From Cytophagales bacterium (lineage in GTDB: Bacteria; Bacteroidota; Bacteroidia; Cytophagales; Cyclobacteriaceae), in assembly GCA_029262955.1 (NCBI GenBank), contig JAJCYL010000346.1:1-7285 (forward strand): a stretch of 7,285 bases of DNA, given 5' to 3'. The translations under genes and the position numbers were made by a program. Position 1 is the first letter of the stretch; each line of letters opens with the position of its first letter. This document shows positions 1 through 5,647 of the stretch, piece by piece. The notes beneath the pieces are model-generated. The model did no database searches and had not been told where the DNA came from. It worked only from the letters and a program-made list of their open reading frames with translations.

Positions 1-10
1 TGATTCAATT

Positions 11-33
11 CGTCCTCGTTTGTAACGAGGATG
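11..33 (+). repeat. REP hairpin, forward copy 1
   Basis: Stem cctcgtt (14-20), loop tgt, stem aacgagg (24-30). The pairing extends outward by T-A, G-T and C-G, giving about 10 pairs with a 3-base loop. It is identical to the copy at 247-269. Confidence 0.85.
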
Positions 34-126
34 TGCTATCAATCCAATGACCACCAATACTTAAGGTAACTATTCAGATAGAAAGAGGTCTTTTTGAATG
101 TCAGATTTTAGTTTAAATGAATTCAG

Positions 127-149
127 CATCCTCGTTACAAACGAGGACG
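127..149 (-). repeat. REP hairpin, inverted copy 1
   Basis: This is the exact reverse complement of the copy at 11-33 over 23 bases, with 93 bases between the two. Exact conservation of the inverted mate is what makes this a REPIN-type pair rather than a lone hairpin. Confidence 0.85.
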
Positions 150-199
150 ATCTTTAAAAGGAAAAGGAAACAAATAGGAATCTACTTCGAACAAAAAAT

Positions 200-222
200 A
201 AACCTCATGTGTAACGAGGATG
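200..222 (+). repeat. Decayed REP hairpin, forward orientation
   Basis: The right arm aacgaggatg is intact, but the left arm has substitutions (cctcatgt instead of cctcgttt) and the outer bases no longer match. It is followed by ctatcaatcccttgactc, the same flank that precedes unit C. Confidence 0.65.
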
Positions 223-236
223 TTCTATCAATCCCT

Positions 237-342
237 TGACTCAATTCGTCCTCGTTTGTAACGAGGATGTGCTATCAATCCATTGACCACCAATACTTAA
301 GGTAACTATTCAGATAGAAAGAGGTCTTTTTGAATGTCAGAT
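237..342. repeat. Truncated repeat unit B (left half only)
   Basis: These 106 bases match positions 1-106 of unit A with only two substitutions that I can find, at 240 and in the ccaatg/ccattg segment. The copy stops after gtcagat and runs straight into the flank of unit C. The right half with its inverted REP is missing. The A-to-B period is 236 bases and B-to-C is 119, so about 117 bases were lost or never copied. Confidence 0.85.
247..269 (+). repeat. REP hairpin, forward copy 2
   Basis: Identical over 23 bases to the copy at 11-33. It belongs to truncated unit B and has lost its inverted mate. Confidence 0.85.
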
Positions 343-365
343 GCTATCAATCCCTTGACTCAATT

Positions 366-388
366 CGTCCTCATTTGTAACGAGGATG
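366..388 (+). repeat. REP hairpin, forward copy 3
   Basis: It carries one G-to-A change at 373 in the left stem relative to the other forward copies. This turns a C-G pair into a mismatch and leaves the rest of the stem intact. Confidence 0.8.
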
Positions 389-480
389 TGTTATCAATCC
401 ATTGATCACCAACCACTTAAGGTAACTATTCAGATAGAATGAGGTCTTTTGAATGTCGGATTTTAATTTAAATGCATTCA

Positions 481-503
481 GCAGCTCGTTGCAAACGAGG
501 ACG
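481..503 (-). repeat. REP hairpin, inverted copy 2, just downstream of the operon end
   Basis: The core ctcgttgcaaacgag is still a clean hairpin, but the outer left bases differ from the copy at 127-149. It lies 36 bases beyond the stop codon of the minus-strand operon. No T-run follows on the minus strand, so it is not a standard intrinsic terminator, although it could protect the transcript 3' end. Confidence 0.7.
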
Positions 504-539
504 ATTCTTTGAAAGGAAAAGGCAAACAAACAGATTGTT

Positions 540-2234
540 CTATCGTCGTTCATAAACTACCTTACCACCAACCACTGTTAACACTGCCCTGGTATTCAGA
601 ATCTCCTGTGATGGAATAGTCCGTAAGTCCTTATCAAATACTGCCAAATCAGCCAGGTATCCAGCCTTTAGCATTCCCTTGCGGTCTTCCATAAATTCAG
701 CATAGGCAGAGCCCAACGTATAGAATTCGATGGCTTCCTCAACGGTTAACTTTTGCTCCGGAAACCAACCCTCTCCTTCTTCTCCTTGGCGATCCTTCCT
801 GGTCACTGCAGCATATATTCCGTCCAGAGGATTTAAGGGTTCAACGATATAATCGCTGCCAAATGCCATTTGGACATCGGCGTCCAACATACTTCTCCAG
901 GCATAAGCGCCTTTTAGTCGGTCCTTTCCCATTCTTTTTTCGGCGAAACGTTTGTCCGTTACCGCATGAGAGGGTTGCATCGAAGCGACAACTCCCATTT
1001 CCGCTAACCGGGGAATGTCCTCTTCCCGAAGGATTTGTGCATGTTCAATGCGATGGCGGCTTTCCCGTTCACCATTCAACTCCCTCGCTTTTTCAAAAGC
1101 ATCCAACACCCAATCATTGGCTCTTGGACCAATGGCATGGATACCCAACTGTAGCCCCAATTTATCAGCAGCAACAATGCGATCTTCAAACTGCTTATAA
1201 GGCATTTGTTCAAGTCCCAATCCAATATCCGGTTTATCTTCAAAAGGTTCAAATACCATCATCGTCCCGGAACCAAGAGTACCGTCAATATGCCCTTTCA
1301 AAAAACCAAACCTGATCCAATCATTGTCAAGAGGATACCTCCTGGCCATTGCTACATAACCGGCCAATTGCGCATCAGAAGCGGGAAACTTGCCACAGAA
1401 GTAAACCCGGTAAGTCAATTCACCTGAATCCTTAAATTTTTGATAGTAGGTTGGGTCGATTCCCACGGTATCTAATGAGGTCGTGGGTCTTTGAATTGAG
1501 GTAATTCCCAGACTGGCGGTAAATTCCATCGCAGCTCGCCATTCTTCCATTTTTCTTTTCTCTTCTTCTTCGGGGGTTTTGGGCTCCTCATTCAACACGT
1601 ATCGGATTAAGCCCCTGGCCTTTTCCTGGAAGATTCCAATTGCCTCTCCGCTATCATCCCTCATAATTGTTCCCCCAAATGGATTCGGGGTGTTAGCGGT
1701 GATTCCCGCAATTTTCATGGCCACTGAATTGGCCAGTAACGAATGTCCGTCTGCTCGAAAGAGAATGACTGGATTATTGGGGGATACAGAATCAATAGTT
1801 TCTTTGGTCGGCCACTGACGATCTTTGAACATTTCGTGCTCCCAGTTTCCTCCCATGATGATCTCTCCGGGTGCTGATTTGGCCACCCGGGCCTTTACTT
1901 TTTCGGCAAAAACCGCCTGATCTGTGACATACCTCAGATCCACATAATCCGGATCAATTCCTTCCAGGTGGGCATGCGAGTCATTAAAGCCAGGAGTCAT
2001 CAACTGCCCCTTAGCATCAATCACTTTTGTTGCCTCGGAAATGAATTTTTCTATCTCTGCTCCGGTGCCAACTGCCAATATGGTCTCCCCTTTAATTGCA
2101 ATAGCTTCGGCTAAAGGGTTGTCCTTATCTATGGTTAAAATTTTGGCATTCCTGATAACCAGATCGGCTGTATCAGTTGGCTTAGGAGAGCAGGAAAAGA
2201 CAATGAGAACGGCAAATACGGCATATCTATTCAT
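540..2234 (-). CDS. YtcJ/NfdA-type amidohydrolase, exported lipoprotein (Amidohydro_3)
   Basis: A 564-residue metal-dependent hydrolase of the amidohydrolase superfamily, close in layout to YtcJ-like proteins. The N-terminus (NRYAVFAVLIVFSC) is a lipoprotein signal with the acylated cysteine at C15. The metal-site motif NDSHAHL gives H87 and H89. ADGHSLLANS (161-170) is a YtcJ signature, and FLKGHIDGTLGSGT (311-324) holds K313, the candidate bridging lysine. The remaining ligands are likely H366 (GIHAIG), H398 (RIEHAQ) and D461 (GSDY). The C-terminal GYLADLAVFD strand region completes the composite beta-sandwich. Length is usual for the family. The family hydrolyses amides, formyl groups or related C-N bonds, but its substrates are mostly unknown and I cannot assign one. 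It is the last gene of a four-gene operon, 66 bases after the Memo-like gene. Residue choices beyond HxH and D461 are inferred. Confidence 0.9.
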   Translation of the reverse strand: MNRYAVFAVLIVFSCSPKPTDTADLVIRNAKILTIDKDNPLAEAIAIKGETILAVGTGAEIEKFISEATKVIDAKGQLMTPGFNDSHAHLEGIDPDYVDLRYVTDQAVFAEKVKARVAKSAPGEIIMGGNWEHEMFKDRQWPTKETIDSVSPNNPVILFRADGHSLLANSVAMKIAGITANTPNPFGGTIMRDDSGEAIGIFQEKARGLIRYVLNEEPKTPEEEEKRKMEEWRAAMEFTASLGITSIQRPTTSLDTVGIDPTYYQKFKDSGELTYRVYFCGKFPASDAQLAGYVAMARRYPLDNDWIRFGFLKGHIDGTLGSGTMMVFEPFEDKPDIGLGLEQMPYKQFEDRIVAADKLGLQLGIHAIGPRANDWVLDAFEKARELNGERESRHRIEHAQILREEDIPRLAEMGVVASMQPSHAVTDKRFAEKRMGKDRLKGAYAWRSMLDADVQMAFGSDYIVEPLNPLDGIYAAVTRKDRQGEEGEGWFPEQKLTVEEAIEFYTLGSAYAEFMEDRKGMLKAGYLADLAVFDKDLRTIPSQEILNTRAVLTVVGGKVVYERR

Positions 2235-2300
2235 TCAATAAAGTTAGGTAAGACTGGCAAAAGGAAATAACCAATATTATCAATCTCAGCGTTTACCTAT

Positions 2301-3374
2301 TTATTCATACTTAAGACTTGCATACGCTACCCAATGTCTGTTAGTGGATAATGCAGTAGCTTCCATTCCCAGATCTTCCACATAAAGTAGCTCATGATCG
2401 ATGCTGGTTTCATAGCCCAGAAATGTGCCCGTTAATGGCTCATTGTTGTCCAGCAGGTTGAGCTTGTTGGCAAAGGATAACCCAAATGGAACAGAATACC
2501 TTCCACACCACACCCACTTATACTCCTTGTAGTCCTCCAGTTGAACCGTGTATTCGGTGAACATTTTAATCTTGTCATTGCTCAATTCCTCAGTCAATGC
2601 ATTGTCAATAATTTCCAGGTCGTATTGTCTTGCTGTTTCTGTGCCGGCTTCATCAGTTCCATGTGGTGCCAGATCTGATCCGCCCCACTCCTCATCACCA
2701 TAGTGTACGGCATCGTTCGAGATCACCACGGCAAGGTCCGTCCCAAATTCCCAACCTCGGTCCTTCATCACTTCATTCACCACATTAGCCAGTTGATCGC
2801 TTATTTTATCAATAGTCTCAAAGTTGATGTACGGAACAAGGATGGGCACAATTTCCAACCGCGGCTTCTTTCTATGTAAAAAAGGAATAATCGCTTCCAA
2901 AGAATGCTCAATGACATGCATACTGTCATGAACCACATAAGATTCAGCTGGCAATCGATTGATAATCTCATCCTTTATCGATGACACTTTGAGCGTGTCA
3001 TAGGGTGATTCCCAGTGGGTATGATTGGCAAAAATGATTTTATCCTGTAGCTCATAATTCCGGGCCCGATGGGCCACCCCAATTAGAATAATGTTCGGCG
3101 CATTGATACCCCTCAAGGATTCATAATACAACCTTCCTGCATACTTATAATTATCATGTGGACTAATGGCAACTTTCCACTTAAGGTCATTCAGTTCATC
3201 AGAAACACCGAGCCTCTTGTAAATCGAATCGAGCTGCCAGTCATGTTTGGCATAACCTTTTGTATCCATGGAAGGTCGAAAAACCATCTCCTCCTCCGGC
3301 AAATCGTTTTTGACGTTTGTATCACAACTTATTAAACAGGATGTGGCAATAATAAAAGCAATTACAGTTTTCAT
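2301..3374 (-). CDS. Memo-family protein (AmmeMemoRadiSam B type) with lipoprotein signal
   Basis: A 357-residue protein whose body matches the Memo family (PF01875), a fold related to LigB dioxygenases. Family motifs appear in order: SPHDNYKYAG (71-80), GVAH (99-102), HVIEHSLEAIIPFL (153-166), VPILV (176-180), SNDAVHYG (219-226) and WCGRYSVPFG (289-298). H73, H102 and C290 match the His/His/Cys metal ligands of human MEMO1, and D221/H224 match its nearby active-site pair, so the site looks intact. The unusual part is the N-terminus: MKTVIAFIIATSCLISC is a lipoprotein signal with lipobox LISC and C17, followed by an acidic stretch that could favour surface display. Family members are normally cytoplasmic. 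The ATG lies 3 bases after the stop of the preceding isomerase gene, so the two are probably translationally coupled. The family's bacterial role is unsettled, and I assign no reaction. Confidence 0.85.
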   Translation of the reverse strand: MKTVIAFIIATSCLISCDTNVKNDLPEEEMVFRPSMDTKGYAKHDWQLDSIYKRLGVSDELNDLKWKVAISPHDNYKYAGRLYYESLRGINAPNIILIGVAHRARNYELQDKIIFANHTHWESPYDTLKVSSIKDEIINRLPAESYVVHDSMHVIEHSLEAIIPFLHRKKPRLEIVPILVPYINFETIDKISDQLANVVNEVMKDRGWEFGTDLAVVISNDAVHYGDEEWGGSDLAPHGTDEAGTETARQYDLEIIDNALTEELSNDKIKMFTEYTVQLEDYKEYKWVWCGRYSVPFGLSFANKLNLLDNNEPLTGTFLGYETSIDHELLYVEDLGMEATALSTNRHWVAYASLKYE

Positions 3375-3377
3375 ATT

Positions 3378-4268
3378 CTAAACTTTTCCCAGTGCTAAAC
3401 CATTCTTAGTCAAATAATCATAACTCTCCTGAACTGCCGTCATCATGTCGGTTGCACAATTATCTAACTCTACGATCATCCAATCAATATTGCCATTTGC
3501 GGCTTCAACAATGGCCGGAAAGTTTTGGATTCCCTGACCAACTGCTGTCATGGGATCTGGTTCATCGGCATCAAGACTTTCAGCATAGCGTGCAGGACCA
3601 TCCTTAATGTGCGCCATTTTCAACCTATCCCTGAATTTGCTCAAAATATCGGCTGGATTTTGACCCGCAACTTTCACCCAATAAGTATCGATCTCAAAGA
3701 ATATGTCCTTGTCAAGCTTCTCGTTAAGCACTTCAAAAGGGTACTTGCCAGATTCTTGCCGTTCAAACTCCCACCAGTGATTATGAATGCCAAAGTTCAT
3801 CCCATTGGATTGCGCCACTTTCAGTGCCTGATGATAAATGTCTATCAATTCTTTGGTGCCATCTTCGGTTTTATATCTCTCGTCTTCCGGCCATCCATGC
3901 CAGATCATATTCTTACATTCAAAAGCATTGCCAACTTCAAGCCAATCATGTTGGCCATTAATGGGCAATTCAACATGAGCACTACAGACTTTTAACCCCG
4001 AATTAAGAATGGTCTTTCCAGCCTCTTTAAGGGACATACCTTCTGGTGGTGGTATAGATTCTACCGCATAATATCCCATCTCGGCTATCTTTTCTATGGT
4101 GCCCTGGTAGTCTTCTTCAAGGAGATCCCGAACTGTCCATAACTGAACTGCAATTTTTCCGACCTGTCGAATTTGATTTCTGTAATAAGGCATCATACCG
4201 GTGGATATTGCCCCAACGCTGATGGCACTGAGGCCAAGGAAGCTTCTTCTGGATAAATTCGTTATCAT
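3378..4268 (-). CDS. Sugar phosphate isomerase/epimerase-like TIM barrel with Tat signal
   Basis: A 296-residue protein of the xylose-isomerase-like TIM-barrel family (AP_endonuc_2, PF01261; IolE and tagatose epimerase relatives). The N-terminus LSRRSFLGLSAISVG is a twin-arginine export signal, so it is expected to fold and load metal in the cytoplasm and act in the periplasm. The barrel starts at KIAVQLWTVRD (38-48). Metal-site motifs are HNHWWEFE with E167, FEIDTYW with D194, MAHIKD with H220 and IVELDN with E267, the usual Glu-Asp-His-Glu set. AVGQGIQNF (242-250) is the loop common in Bacteroidota members. Proteins of this type often act on oxidised sugars or inositol-like polyols, but the substrate cannot be read from sequence. 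It lies 24 bases downstream of the small barrel gene and 3 bases upstream of the Memo-like gene, so operon membership is strong. Confidence 0.9.
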   Translation of the reverse strand: MITNLSRRSFLGLSAISVGAISTGMMPYYRNQIRQVGKIAVQLWTVRDLLEEDYQGTIEKIAEMGYYAVESIPPPEGMSLKEAGKTILNSGLKVCSAHVELPINGQHDWLEVGNAFECKNMIWHGWPEDERYKTEDGTKELIDIYHQALKVAQSNGMNFGIHNHWWEFERQESGKYPFEVLNEKLDKDIFFEIDTYWVKVAGQNPADILSKFRDRLKMAHIKDGPARYAESLDADEPDPMTAVGQGIQNFPAIVEAANGNIDWMIVELDNCATDMMTAVQESYDYLTKNGLALGKV

Positions 4269-4292
4269 CTCAATCTGAATTAAATGTTGAAT

Positions 4293-4628
4293 TTATCGCT
4301 CTTTTAACGAATTGTCTAACCGCTCTTTTGCCTCCTTCCAATCAGGGATGTAATCCAGGTCAAAGTTTATAGTGACTACAGATTTAGCGAATTCTTTTGA
4401 TCGTTTCATTGCTTCAGCATGTGCACCTGATCGCATAAACCTGAGCATATCCTCTTTCTTATCCCATGCTGATAAGGTAAGGAAATAACGGAAACCCTCA
4501 TTGTACGTAGCTACCTGTTGATTACCCGATGATGTCTCGGCTTGCTTTTTGGCTTTATTAGAGGCAGATAAGAACTGAAATAGTTTCCAATAAGACTTGA
4601 GCTCTAATCTGGTATAGGATACAAACAT
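4293..4628 (-). CDS. Small dimeric alpha/beta-barrel protein, monooxygenase-like (tentative)
   Basis: A 111-residue cytoplasmic protein with no signal peptide. The start MFVSYTRLELKSYW and the core FRYFLTLSAWDKKEDMLRFM followed by RSGAHAEAMK resemble the ferredoxin-like dimeric barrel of DUF3291, CrtA-like and antibiotic-biosynthesis-monooxygenase-type proteins: a beta strand ending in LSxW, then a helix with FMRSGAH. I recognise the fold pattern but not a function. The reading frame also opens at a TTG 15 bases upstream (4643). I prefer the ATG at 4628 because MFVSYTRL fits the first strand of such proteins. It is the first gene of the operon, since the upstream lipoprotein gene ends in a terminator. 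H70 is the most conserved-looking polar residue. The fold call is moderate and any enzymatic claim is weak. Confidence 0.7.
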   Translation of the reverse strand: MFVSYTRLELKSYWKLFQFLSASNKAKKQAETSSGNQQVATYNEGFRYFLTLSAWDKKEDMLRFMRSGAHAEAMKRSKEFAKSVVTINFDLDYIPDWKEAKERLDNSLKER

Positions 4629-4672
4629 CCAGCGAAAGTACAATTGGAATGAAATAAGTCATGACAGCTAAC

Positions 4673-4709
4673 AAAAAAATAGCCGTCAGATCAATTGACC
4701 TAACGGCTA
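4673..4709 (-). terminator. Intrinsic terminator of the minus-strand lipoprotein gene
   Basis: Read on the minus strand, tagccgt and acggcta pair as a 7-bp stem (4703-4709 with 4680-4686). Part of the interior can pair further around a tcaattga centre. A run of seven Ts (positions 4673-4679 on the plus strand) follows directly. It begins 35 bases after the lipoprotein stop codon and separates that gene from the downstream operon. Confidence 0.85.
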
Positions 4710-4744
4710 CAACCACATTATTCCTAGCTGATTGCGAAATGCGT

Positions 4745-5488
4745 CTATTTTTCGATGCTGACTAAGTCTTCAAAACCGGCCTCTGAAATCCCCTCAGCTC
4801 TTAAAAAGCCAACTCCTTCAGCCCAGTATTTGAACTCTTCTGAATCTTTCTCCAGAGGATTCCATTCCTTGGTTTTCATCACATTTTCAAATGTGCCAAA
4901 AGCAACAGTAATAGTTTCGTTGAGGCTTATTATCTCCGCCATATCTTCTGCCTCATTGGGTAAAAATTCCTGCCGATAAAACATCCCCACTTTGGGGACC
5001 GCAGGCATTTGAATACCTGCTATGGCATCATTTACTCCTGCTTCCCAGGCACCACCATGTCCTACAACTTCACCTTTTTCGAAGTCAGTCACGGCTTCTC
5101 CCATGTACCAAACATTGCCGTCAATGTCCTGAGCAAACCAATCTTCGGTCTCCTCGACTAAATCGCCATTTTCCCATTCTTTCACCAATACTACGGTTGT
5201 AGCTATCCCCATAACCGTCTTTTTTGAAGACAACACCTCTTCTGTAACCCGAACAGGTTCAGCATCTTCGTTCTCACCCTCAAGCGTTGTTATTGTACCA
5301 GGAGTTAATGTGAAGAATGGGTTATCCACCACATCTACAAAATTTTCCGGGGTGAAATAGGCAGGAGTATCAAACGTAATATCAAAGAGCAACGCCTCAT
5401 CAGGTCTGAAGCCTTCAAAATCGTTATCTCCGCCACAAGCAGTCAGCAGTATTGCGCTGATTATTAAGCTATTAGTTAAAGTTTTCAT
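4745..5488 (-). CDS. Conserved lipoprotein of unknown function
   Basis: A 247-residue lipoprotein. MKTLTNSLIISAILLTAC is the signal, with lipobox LTAC and C18, followed by GGDNDFEG, an acidic start that could act as a surface-export signal in Bacteroidota. The mature part matches a widespread uncharacterised family that I know only by its motifs: DNPFFTLTPGT (55-65), DWFAQDIDGNVWYMGE (116-131), AWEAGVNDAIAGIQMP (147-162), PKVGMFYRQEF (165-175), AEDMAEI (180-186) and YWAEGVGFLRAEG (221-233). The family looks like an all-beta secreted domain, and I see no catalytic signature. It is monocistronic, with a terminator immediately after it. It is divergent from the ECF sigma gene and shares with it a symmetric promoter-like element, so it may belong to that sigma factor's regulon. 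Function is unknown. Confidence 0.85.
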   Translation of the reverse strand: MKTLTNSLIISAILLTACGGDNDFEGFRPDEALLFDITFDTPAYFTPENFVDVVDNPFFTLTPGTITTLEGENEDAEPVRVTEEVLSSKKTVMGIATTVVLVKEWENGDLVEETEDWFAQDIDGNVWYMGEAVTDFEKGEVVGHGGAWEAGVNDAIAGIQMPAVPKVGMFYRQEFLPNEAEDMAEIISLNETITVAFGTFENVMKTKEWNPLEKDSEEFKYWAEGVGFLRAEGISEAGFEDLVSIEK

Positions 5489-5524
5489 AATTTATACAAG
5501 TTTTATTCTAGAAGTTTGATGTTC

Positions 5525-5555
5525 CCATCACGCATTGACTTCAAATTTGGTTGGT
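5525..5555 (-). promoter_or_regulatory. Candidate ECF-sigma promoter for the lipoprotein gene
   Basis: On the minus strand this reads ACCAACC, 14 bases, then TGCGTGATGG. It is identical in sequence and spacing to the plus-strand element at 5601-5631. Taking AACC as the -35 and CGTGAT as the -10 leaves 16 bases between them, the usual ECF spacing. The lipoprotein ATG lies about 36 bases beyond. The role is inferred; the inverted duplication is directly visible. Confidence 0.6.
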
Positions 5556-5600
5556 AGGTCTGAAAAATAAATTTATAAAACCATTTAATTTCTTTCCTCA

Positions 5601-5631
5601 ACCAACCTTTTGAGTAGCACCTGCGTGATGG
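5601..5631 (+). promoter_or_regulatory. Candidate ECF-sigma autoregulatory promoter
   Basis: ACCAACC, 14 bases, TGCGTGATGG. This is the outward-facing mirror of 5525-5555, with both halves centred on 5578. It ends 16 bases before the chosen TTG start of the sigma gene, so the leader would be very short. The alternative reading is a pair of operator half-sites for a dimeric regulator. Confidence 0.6.
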
Positions 5632-5647
5632 TTTAAATTATCTGAAA

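Larger units (their letters stand above)
1..177. repeat. Full repeat unit A, two REP hairpins facing each other
   Basis: This unit has a forward REP at 11-33, an internal spacer that includes cttaaggtaactattcag, and the exact reverse complement of that REP at 127-149, followed by a purine-rich tail (aaaggaaaaggaaacaaa). It matches unit C at 356-533 along its whole length with scattered substitutions and small indels. Its true left edge may lie outside the window, because the other copies are preceded by ctatcaatcccttgactc. Confidence 0.8.
1..533. repeat. REPIN-like repeat array filling the gene-free left end
   Basis: This gene-free stretch holds five copies of a short imperfect palindrome with core cctcgtttgtaacgagg. 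Three are in forward orientation near 11, 247 and 366, one is a decayed forward copy near 200, and inverted copies lie near 127 and 481. They sit inside longer direct repeats beginning at 1, 237 and 356. Paired inverted REP hairpins separated by about 90 bases are the hallmark of REPINs, non-autonomous elements mobilised by RAYT (REP-associated tyrosine) transposases. No RAYT gene is visible here, so mobilisation would be in trans. The array may continue to the left of the window. I see no protein gene or structural RNA in it. That this is a repeat array is certain; the REPIN assignment is inferred. Confidence 0.85.
356..533. repeat. Full but diverged repeat unit C
   Basis: This is the same layout as unit A: a forward REP at 366-388 with one substitution in the stem, the internal spacer, a degenerate inverted REP at 481-503 and the purine-rich tail. 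It is more diverged from A than B is, which suggests an older copy. It ends a few bases before the stop codon of the amidohydrolase gene at 540. Confidence 0.8.

Noticed and set aside
1..533. CRISPR array
   Set aside because: The short palindromes occur in both orientations and the sequence between them is itself repeated. CRISPR requires same-orientation repeats with unique spacers of constant length.
371..553. A 60-codon minus-strand open frame across repeat unit C
   Set aside because: It lies almost wholly inside the repeat, starts in the REP hairpin, shows no domain-like composition and overlaps the end of the amidohydrolase gene. It is not a credible gene.
863..1315. Plus-strand open frames opposite the amidohydrolase gene (also near 1015, 1206, 1579 and 2041)
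   Set aside because: They are antisense shadows of a well-supported gene with conserved motifs; their translations look non-protein-like.
2301..3374. Reading this gene as a LigB-type extradiol dioxygenase
   Set aside because: The fold is related, but the HVIEHSLE and WCGRY motifs with the His/His/Cys set identify the Memo branch.
3525..3995. A 156-codon plus-strand open frame opposite the isomerase gene
   Set aside because: It is antisense to a gene whose metal-site motifs are all intact. The translated product has no recognisable domain.
4629..4672. A Bacteroidota housekeeping promoter for the four-gene operon (TAnnTTTG-like tactttcg on the minus strand)
   Set aside because: The match is imperfect, no -33 TTG element sits at the right distance, and it would place the transcript start on the start codon. 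The promoter of this operon remains unidentified.
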